Assembly (NCBI GenBank): GCA_035578175.1
Contig: JAQMRL010000001.1
Location: 47,081,553-47,145,552 of the forward strand
Source: Catonia carolina
Taxonomy: Eukaryota; Arthropoda; Insecta; Hemiptera; Achilidae
DNA length: 64,000 nucleotides
Reading direction: 5' to 3'
Positions 22,892-31,900 of this stretch are shown here, piece by piece. The stretch's first letter is position 1. Each line of letters opens with the position of its first letter. The translations under genes were made by a program, and so were the position numbers. The notes under the pieces were generated by a model, which was given only the letters and a program-made list of their open reading frames with translations, was not told the DNA's origin and did no database searches.

Positions 22892-23271
22892 GTTGTTTGT
22901 TTAGGTCATCAGCCGAAAGGCTGGTTTGAACCTCTAGAAGTTTTACTAAAACGAGGAATGAGGTGGTTTACCAATGCTGAGTTGAAAATTATGCTTATCA
23001 GCATGCCAGGCCCTCCGAAAAACACACATTTTCTATCCTGCAAATCACATCTTTACTTCATTTACCACAGGTTGTGAATGTATAATAAAATTCATTACTC
23101 CCAGAGAAGATAACGCTGATTAGTGTCTTTTACATCTCTGCCTGTTTTCTGTTCTTAAATTGTTCAGTCATTTAATTGGCTGACCATGTGATACAGAACT
23201 ATTTTTTGTAGTCCTGGAACTAACAGATTGAGTATAAATAATAATTTAACACTCCATCTGTCTGTTGTGGG
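22892..23271 (-). repeat. SINE-like dispersed repeat, copy 3
   Basis: Same family as 1620-2014 in reverse orientation. It shows the perfect hairpin CAGCC-GAAA-GGCTG (CAGCC-TTTC-GGCTG in the family's forward sense) close to the 3' end, and the start motif CCACAACAGACAGATGG at the right-hand boundary. Confidence 0.65.
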
Positions 23272-24079
23272 GAGAAAAAATACACAGTATTTTAAAACAT
23301 TTTGTTTTATTTTTACGAGTATTTTTTTTATTTTCAGGATGAAATTTTGTTATAAATAAAAAGTAAATTAACGTTCATTAATCTTACAATGTAACAAAAG
23401 CATTAAATCGGTTGCCCAATCCATTATTAAATCATGTTAGCTGTATTAAATATCCTTCTAACAACCCATCAGTTCCCAATCTTGTTAGAATGTTTTAATA
23501 TTACATATCACATTAATAAAGAGCTGAATTTTCATTTTATATATGTTAAGTGATGATAATAATGTTATAGCGAGTGTTAAAATGAAAGTTCTTTATTTGA
23601 GAATTTGTACAGAAGACTAAATGGTTTGCTCCAGTGCTCACTTCTACAATTGGTGTAGAAAGGTAGTTAACAACAGGAGAAGAGTAAAGAAGAAAGTTTC
23701 AATTCCCAATTATTCTCATGAAATACATATTCTATTACGTTTATCCGTATATTATTATTATTATTTGAAGTAATATTACATTAGAAAATCTTTAACCAGA
23801 AGCAAAATTTTCAGCTCTTTTACCGTAAGTGTGGTATGAGATTCTAATAAATCATAAGAAGGTAGAGAGAAAATAAGATTATAAAGCACTTTCTTACATT
23901 TTCCTTTATTTCTTGATCTCTCTGTCTTATTAATTGGTCATCGTTTTATTCTCTTTGTGATTTTTTTAACTTGCTTTTACTTCTAACAGACTACTAAGAA
24001 GAAATGAGAGAAAAAGTCAGATTATTATATCGCTTAATTCGAATTGTAATTTATATGGTAATTTATTACATAATTTACA
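23272..24079. other. AT-rich DNA left of the retrovirus
   Basis: Nothing recognisable. It is the left flank of the retroviral insertion. Confidence 0.5.
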
Positions 24080-24084
24080 GTAAC
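24080..24084 (+). repeat. 5-bp target duplication (left)
   Basis: GTAAC, repeated at 41970-41974. It marks the integration site of the retrovirus. Confidence 0.9.
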
Positions 24085-24900
24085 TGTAAAGTTTTTGACT
24101 TTACTATTCCAAATTTTCGACTTTTGTTGGAAATCTCTCTAGACCCTTGGAGTTGATCAAATTTTGTCTTTTTAAAATAATTAAAATGGTGTTTTTTTTC
24201 TTTATTCGTTAAGGAAGAAAAATATTATTTTATTATGAATAAAGTTTGTAATTTTACATAACGTATTTCTTTTCAATAATTTTTATTATTTCTTAAAGAA
24301 ATCACGTTTTATTAGTTCATTCTAGTTGGTTTTATTACACATGTTTTTACATCGCGTTTTCTCGTGGGAAATAAGAAAGCCTAAAGGCCTATTTTCAGTT
24401 CTCACTGTTTAAAACCCTTACTTGGCAATTCTGGATCCTGGGAACAATTTTTCAGTTCCATCTCTACGTACTTTTTGTAGAGGGGCCTACCGTTACTTCA
24501 GCACTTTTTGCGGCCAATTAACGCGTTTGTTTTACGCCGGATTGTCAACGTCTTTCATAACGGCTAGTTTGATTGGTTTTCCCCCTCCGTACGCCGGTAA
24601 TTAGCGCCCCGGTCAGCCGTGTGTGTGCAAGAAAATCGTCAGAGTGTTTTTTCCTATTGTGTACGCGTAAAAGTTCGTACTTCTAAGGTGCTGTGATTGG
24701 ATACTCACTAAAAAAGGTAATTTTCTTTTAATTTTCTTTTGTACAACTAAATAAAAAAAAAAAAATGAAGAAAAGAAAAAAATAACCTTTTTTTTAGAAC
24801 CATTTTAAATGGAAAATATAAAACAAAAATATAGTTAAATAATAGTAAATAAAAAAAAAATTCATGTAGAATTAGTGAAATCATTTAGTTTTTTTGATTA

Positions 24901-24937
<37 letters not shown>

Positions 24938-26184
24938 TTAAAAATAATAATAATGGGCTAATAATAAAAACACAATTTTAATTATAAAATGTTAAAAACT
25001 TTAAATTAAATACCTACTTTAAATACGTTAGAAATATATAAAAATAAAAATAATTAACAAAAATAATTTAATTCTGTTCAAATTTAAAAAAAAAGAAGAA
25101 ATATTATTTAAAATTTTAATTATAAAATGTTAAAAACTTTAAATTAAATACCAAAAAAAAAACGTTTAAAAAAATATAAATTTATAAAAATAAATCTAAA
25201 ATGTTAAACTGAAATTCGTCTCTTGTATTTATTTTTAAAAATATATCTTCCTGTTTTGTTAGTCTAGTCTTAGAAATAAGTTTTTCAGATGAATGTACTC
25301 CAACATTGAATTGTATTCATAATGGGTGATACTTGAATGAACGTTATTCAGTACAGTTATAACGCTTCTGGGTACTGTTTTAGAGCTACTGTACCTACAA
25401 ATTTATTTTTGAACCTCCATATTAAACACTGCACCGTGTTTGATTATTTATAAACACAAAAAGGTATATGTCTTGGCGAATTTACTAAAATTTCTTGTTT
25501 CTCCAAGATTTATTCACCAATGGCCTTGTATGGTGATTTTTATTAAGTTGCAATATGTTTTGGTTACAAAATTTATGTTCACTGTCTGAAAGGATTCCGT
25601 AATCTGAAAACAGCCGTACTTTCTCGCAAACCACAAAGCGAGAACAGTGGCTCTCTAGAGAAATCTGAGCTGATATTTCACAGTAACAACTTGAAACAGG
25701 GTTTTGACTCTCCAATCAAAACTTCCCCCAAAGTATTTTTTTTTTTAAATTCCTTCGTAGGAAATTTCAGGTCTTGGACGTTGGGCCGTTCTACGACGTC
25801 CTGGTGGAGGCAACCTTTAATATAGATTATTTTAAAACAGGTAAGTGGTTGAGTGAAATTTACAGGTTATTACCGCTGAATGGAGTAGAAGAATGGAGAC
25901 ATCTACTTGGAATACGTTTTAATCACTCACACTACCTCACGAACAACAAATTCACACTTTAATTTAAAGTAAAATTTTTTTTAAATTAAATCCTGTTCAA
26001 AGGATACACTAATTCTCGTGTGTAAAACACGGTACATTTTTTAATAATAATCTTCCCTACTTTTATTACAGGCACAATACAAGTTTCAAATTATTACATA
26101 TGACATGTATTTTAAAATCAACAACAATTTTCAATATTTTTATAGGATACCTGTCATGTCAATATTTTTATAGTATACATTACA
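24085..26184 (+). repeat. 5' LTR
   Basis: 2100 bp, starting TGTAA and ending TTACA. It matches the 3' LTR (39871-41969) except, as far as I can read, for one extra A in the A run at about 24753-24765. It should carry the promoter and the polyadenylation signals; AATAAA occurs just before that A run. It holds an (AAT)n run at 24901-24936 and a 41-bp internal direct repeat (24974-25014 and 25112-25152). The small open frames inside are not conserved genes. Confidence 0.96.
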
Positions 26185-26202
26185 TGGTGGAGGCGCCGGG
26201 TA
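26185..26202 (+). promoter_or_regulatory. tRNA primer-binding site
   Basis: TGGTGGAGGCGCCGGGTA begins directly after the LTR. The TGG pairs with the 3' CCA of a tRNA, and the next bases would pair with a G/C-rich acceptor stem and T stem. It does not match the common insect retrovirus primers I know (Lys or Ser), so the primer tRNA is not identified. Confidence 0.75.
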
Positions 26203-27419
26203 TGAGTTTAGACAGTGATCTTTTTTTTCTTTTAAATAAATTTCTTTTCCAGAAATTATGGAGTTATATTTTATGTTAATGTAGGTTTTTTTTCAGGGTT
26301 ATGTACAAGATATGCGGCTTTGGAATGTGTATAATTGTATTGTTTTCTTTTAACGTCGTTATGAGATGAAAATATTGTGGATTTATATTACCATTATGAA
26401 ATCTTAGTGAATAATTCTGTTTTTCTTTCAGTAGTTACATTTATAATTATTCAATGTAAATAAGTTTTATAAGTTAATTTAATTTTTTTTTACAGTGTAG
26501 ACATGGCACCATTGTGTTATCGTGCCATATCAGAGTTACATGTAGGAATTTATATATTTTTTTTTATTGTATGTGTTTAACAATGCATAGTATTTAATAA
26601 ATGTTATATCACAGTATTGCGTATAGTACTATGAAAGATAATATTACTTTGTTTGTCTACGTGACATATGCGACGTCACGATGCATTTAACAAACATATG
26701 TGATTTCGCGGTCAAATACCGCCTTTCTGTGACTTTCTAAACAATTTTTTTTTATTAAATGAAATATATTTCTGCTTCAAATTTTTCTTCGTTGGACATG
26801 AATACTTTTGGCAAATACTAAATGCCATACTTTTCGCTATGTTTTTGCGAGAAACATGAGTATAATGACAAAGGATTTGTATAGTGCAGTGGTATGAACT
26901 TGGCATCATGAGTTCAATGTTCTTTAGTACGAATTAATTCTGTTTCCTATGAATGTTAAATGGACTGTGTCTTTCAATCATTATTATTGGCATTTGGTAT
27001 AATACGAATTAGTGTTCTTCTGTACATATATTTATTTATATGTACAATTTTTTTTTTAATTACCCAATTTTTAATATTGATTAAGGATAATTTATTTACC
27101 TTAAGTGTGGATCTTTACTAATCTTAATTTTGTATTTTTTTTTTCTAAAAAAGTATTCTGGTGACCTGTACGAGTGATCGCATTTACTAATCTGACTTTG
27201 GAGCAATTTCTTGGGACTTTCCTTGAGACATAGTGAGCTGCAATCCGACTGCGATTAGGTGAGAGACCTGATCGCATGCTGCGGCGCATTGCAACATTCC
27301 TGCTCGAAGGATCCCACATTAAAGACCTCATTTCTGGTATGTAATGTGATTATTGTTGTGTTTATCTTCTGATTTTCTTTGAGAGTGAGCCAATTTTTTT
27401 TTAACGAGTTTGAGTTCCC
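26203..27419 (+). other. retroviral leader (5' untranslated region)
   Basis: About 1.2 kb between the primer-binding site and gag, without a long open frame. The packaging signal and the splice donor for env mRNA would be expected here, but I cannot place either with confidence. Confidence 0.6.
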
Positions 27420-28916
27420 ATGACTGACTTGTTAAAAGTTAAAGTTAGAGATCTGTCACTGGAAGAAGCGCGTTCAGTGGCGAAGCAGTATAAGATTTTC
27501 GTGCCAAAGTTGGCAGACTTGGACTATTTGCGAGGTTCTATTGGCCTGTTAAAAAAATCACTTAAAAAACCTCACGAAATCGAAACCTTAAGGGTTGAAG
27601 CCTTTGACTATCTGCTTACTTCGGGGTACGTTCCTTCTCAACTGTTGGAAAATTTCCCGGACATTGACACCTTGAGACAACATTTAACTCAAGTAATTAT
27701 TGCAGGATCGTTGGTAAATCGCACTACACCTACTGAGGTCGCCACGGAAATGGCTACACCTAAGCCTAAAGTTCCGTTCTATGCTCCTCCTTCCTTCAGT
27801 GGACAAGGAAACCAAGATGTGACAGATTTTTTTGAATCTTATGAACGAGCTGCTCAGGTCAATGCATGGACGGCAGATCTTAAAAAGCGCTACTTAGCCC
27901 TATATTTGACAGATACGGCTCTAAAATATTTAAATTGCTTGCTCAAAGGGGATGCGACACAGCAACTTACGTACGATGTGCTTAAAACCCATCTTATTGA
28001 TCATTTCTCTGGTACACTCTCCAAAGAAATGTATGAAATTCAGCTGCAAAACCGTAAACAGCTGACAACTGAAAATGTTTTTACTTTTATGGCCGATGTT
28101 TTGGCCTTGTGTTTTAAGTTTGACCCGGAAATGTCGGAGGAGAGGAAATGTAAATATGTTCTTAGGGGAATATTACCATCCTACTTAGATAGACTAGCTC
28201 TAACTGACGTTTCGTCTATTGCAGCTATAAGAGGTAACTTAAAAAAATTACAGGCAACTCAAGATATTTTAAACTTTAGATTGGATAGCCAGTTAAATGA
28301 TTCTGTGGTTGTAAACAGTATCGGGGCTTCCCAAAATTCTGTATGTGATGACCGACAAATTACCTTTCGCGCAGAGAGACCCCCAAGATATAATAATAAT
28401 AATAGGCCTAATAATAATAACAATAATAATAATAACAATAACAATAATAATATGAACTTTAAATATAATAATAACAATAATAATCATCAAAACAGACCAC
28501 ATTTTACACGTAATAATAATAATTCTTATAACACTGATGGTTCTAGTAACGTTAACACACATAGAAACCCAATTAACAATACGACTCGATTTAGTAATAA
28601 TAGGCCTTTCCACAACAACTCTGCTTCTAGAAATGCCTTCCATAGGAATCAAACCGGTAATTTTACGAACACTAATCGACACTTTCAAAACCGAAATAGC
28701 TCCAACGGGAATGATAGAGCCCTCGCTTCTAAACCGCCGACTCCAGCTTCTGGCTGTGACACTCGACAATCTGCTGACAGCTCGACCGAATCCCGTCGGA
28801 GTTGTCCCAGTCACCCGTCTATTGCTGGGCCATCCTCAGTAACTTGTCTTATCTGCAAAAGCCAAGATCATCTTCTGACTGATTGTCCATACAATACATT
28901 TCCAAAAAACTGTTAA
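27420..28916 (+). CDS. gag: Gag polyprotein
   Basis: 498 residues; the structural protein that forms the virus-like particle and binds the RNA. Residues about 115-215 have the Ty3/gypsy Gag pattern (FSGQGNQDVTDFFESYERAA, then a Trp and a KxxYLALYLTDTALKYL helix), the usual capsid region. Residues about 325-375 are an asparagine-rich tract encoded by AAT/AAC repeats. The C-terminus carries one zinc knuckle of the form CX2CX4HX4C (Cys476, Cys479, His484, Cys489), as in nucleocapsid proteins. The frame ends TGT TAA just after an AAAAAAC slippery sequence, so most ribosomes stop here and a minority shift into pol. The ATG chosen gives the full conserved region and no upstream ATG in frame is convincing. 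Confidence 0.93.
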   Translation: MTDLLKVKVRDLSLEEARSVAKQYKIFVPKLADLDYLRGSIGLLKKSLKKPHEIETLRVEAFDYLLTSGYVPSQLLENFPDIDTLRQHLTQVIIAGSLVNRTTPTEVATEMATPKPKVPFYAPPSFSGQGNQDVTDFFESYERAAQVNAWTADLKKRYLALYLTDTALKYLNCLLKGDATQQLTYDVLKTHLIDHFSGTLSKEMYEIQLQNRKQLTTENVFTFMADVLALCFKFDPEMSEERKCKYVLRGILPSYLDRLALTDVSSIAAIRGNLKKLQATQDILNFRLDSQLNDSVVVNSIGASQNSVCDDRQITFRAERPPRYNNNNRPNNNNNNNNNNNNNNMNFKYNNNNNNHQNRPHFTRNNNNSYNTDGSSNVNTHRNPINNTTRFSNNRPFHNNSASRNAFHRNQTGNFTNTNRHFQNRNSSNGNDRALASKPPTPASGCDTRQSADSSTESRRSCPSHPSIAGPSSVTCLICKSQDHLLTDCPYNTFPKNC

Positions 28917-31900
28917 ATTGCGGAGGACAGTCGCGAACTGATCCTTCGCTTGTTCTAAAAAGACCCTTACGCAGCCGATTTGGACGTATTAATTACTTAA
29001 ATAGTGATTACGCAAATCGATTTGCGTCTTTTAGACATTTATCTAGGGCATCTCACGTTAAATCCCGATCAAAAAATGCTGGCACAACACGGGCTCTTAA
29101 TCAACTTCCTGCTACATCTCCTTGCCTTATGGTTAATATTTCAGAAGTTAAAGTTCCAGATTCATTAAAGCTTCATTTTAAAACGGATTTAACTTGTTCT
29201 CAGATTGACACTGTATTAAGCAGTTTTACAGAACAGTTTAAAGCTGCAGTACATTTTTCCTTCTTTTTGTCTCCTGCACGTTGGTTTCGTAATGATGTTT
29301 CACAGGACTACACTTCCGCTTTTTTTCATAAACCGCCTAATTTTAAGAACATGCGTTTTTGGTTCATTCCAATTAGTTTTTCATGCCCCACTAAAACCTC
29401 GAATTTTCGAAATTGGGTACTCTTCGTTATTGACACTACTTCGTTTGAAATTTTTATGTCAGCTGCTCACGGTTTTCCGCCAAATAATTTTATGACAGCT
29501 TTTCGTAGGTTTTTGCACACTACTTTTCGTGCTAAGTTCAAATTTTCTTTAATCAAAACGCCTCTTTGCTTGTATACTTATAATTCTGGATTGGCACTCG
29601 TGGGTTCATTTTTTCGAATATTTCCTTATTTGTTCCAATTTCATACTCTTCAAGGAATTAATTTCACTAATTTCGATAACAGTTATCTTACCCGTAGTCA
29701 GTTATCTGAAATTTTTAAATTATGTACACTTAAACTACCTTTCTCTATTCTGAACTCGAAACCTGCAGGAATAGCGAAGTTGGAATCTCTTATCAAATTT
29801 TTAGGGTTTCCGTTACTGGAACCTGTGGTAACAGATTCAAGTGATAATACGGATAACTCTGTGTACCACGTTTCTTCGTCAGCATTGAATATTTTGGGAA
29901 CCATTTCGGGTGTGAATGTTCAAATAACCCTGGATACTGGTTCAAATTTAAGTCTTGTTCATAGTGAACTCGTTAACCCAAATAAAATTAAACCCATTAA
30001 CAACATTTCATTAACGGCAGCTAATAAGTCACTTTTACAAGTTTTGGGACATACACATCTAATGTTTAACTTGCAAAATGTTAATCTACAACATTCTTGT
30101 TTAGTCGTTAAGAACTTAAATTGTTCACTACTCTTGGGAAACGATTTCTTGATTAAATATGCGGTAGTCTTGGATTTTGGAAACAATACTTTGTCATTTA
30201 ATTTTCCTGGGAGAGGTTTAATGGAAATAAAAATAGATCCAGCTTGGAGACAGACTGTTAGTAATCTCTTTTTGCCTCAGACAATAACTACTGTCAATGA
30301 TGCCTCTCCAGTGGCCGTACAGACTGATAACCCCACCGCTACTACTCTAGAAACAATAACAAACACCCCCGTAAGTCCTTCCGCTTCGTCCTTGTGTGTC
30401 AGTGCACCCACCATCCCATCAGCGAGTGTGCATAATCTCTCATCTACCTATTGTTTCAGTCGGCCTTGCCTCATAAAACCGTTTACATCTGTTAAAATCC
30501 GGTTTCCTTTAGAAACAGATATTTCTGATTTGTTTGAGAATACGTCTTTTGCTTCACGTGTTGATGTACATATTATGACTGTTTCTTTTGACAAACAATT
30601 TCGTAAGATTATCATTTTCAATATTTCCGGCAGAATCATACACCTTAACGATAGTATTTCTTTTACGTGTTTTGAAGAGACACCGCCATTATTACCCACT
30701 ATTTCTTACGATCCCATGAACGTACGTATTTCTGATAAAGTTTTTTTGCTACCAAAATCTTCCGTAGTTATAAATACGACTATTGATCACTTGTTTCCAT
30801 CTGTAAGTTCATACCATTTCAGTCCGAACACCCATTATCTAAACAAAAACTGTCTTACTTACTACATTGATCGTTCAGGCTTCTCAAATGATAAGTTCTA
30901 TTTACGAAACGTTTCAGGTATACCCCTGGTTCTGAACGCCGACTCTTTATTAGGCAAAATCTCGTTCTTCTCCCATGTAGACAAAAATACAATCCCTGTA
31001 TCTTCAATTTCTCAAGAAAGCATTAGAGATGTAACTATTCACGGCAAAGAAATTCATATTTCTCCCGATTTGACGGACGATCAGTTTACACAAGTTAAAA
31101 AATTATTGTTAGAGTTTTCAGATGTATTTTCGCGCGGCGAAACAGATCTTCCTCAAGCCAAATTGCCTCCAGTTCAAATTAAGTTATCAGATACTGACGC
31201 TGTTTTCCAGGGTCCGTACAAGTTAGCTCCAGCCGAACAAAAAGAATTAGATGTCATTATCAATAACCTTCTGGAAGCAGATGTCATTACTCCAATTAAA
31301 TCTCCGTATGCATCACCAGGTTTCATTGTTCGCAAACCTGATGGATCAGGCCGTTTAGTAATCAATTATAAGAAAATTAATTCCAAAATAATTCAGGATA
31401 AATTTCCATTAGCAAATACAAGCACTATTCTAGAATCTTTTTCGGGATCTAAGTTTTTCACCACGCTGGATTTATCGCAAGCATTCTACTGTCAACAAAT
31501 TTCTCCGGAAAGCGTACCTATCACTGCTTTTATCGTTCCAAATGGATTATATGGTTTTAAACGACTTCCGATGGGCTTATCTATAAGTCCTTCTTCCTTT
31601 AATCGAAACATTACTCTATTGTTCTCAGATCTACTGTACCGAAACTTGAGCTTTTATATAGATGACGTGTTTGTTCATTCTTCCGAATTTTCCGCATGCT
31701 TTGATGTTCTCCGCGAGGTCTTAACCCGCCTACGTACTGCTTCTCTCCGTTTAAATCCGGAAAAGTGTAGATTTTTCTTTCCTTCAGTCAAAATCCTAGG
31801 ACACACTGTTTCAAGTGAGGGTCTAACGCCGTTAGCTGAAAATGTTGAATCAGTCACTAGATTTCCGAGGCCACAGAAAGTTAAACAGGTGAGGTCTTTC

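Noticed and set aside
24422..24604. 60-residue frame repeated in both LTRs (also 40208-40390)
   Set aside because: Identity is explained by LTR duplication; there is no domain or codon bias, and the region is the expected promoter side of the LTR.
28259..28814. Long open frames opposite the gag Asn tract
   Set aside because: Antisense reading of AAT/AAC repeats gives Leu/Ile runs; an artefact of the repeat.
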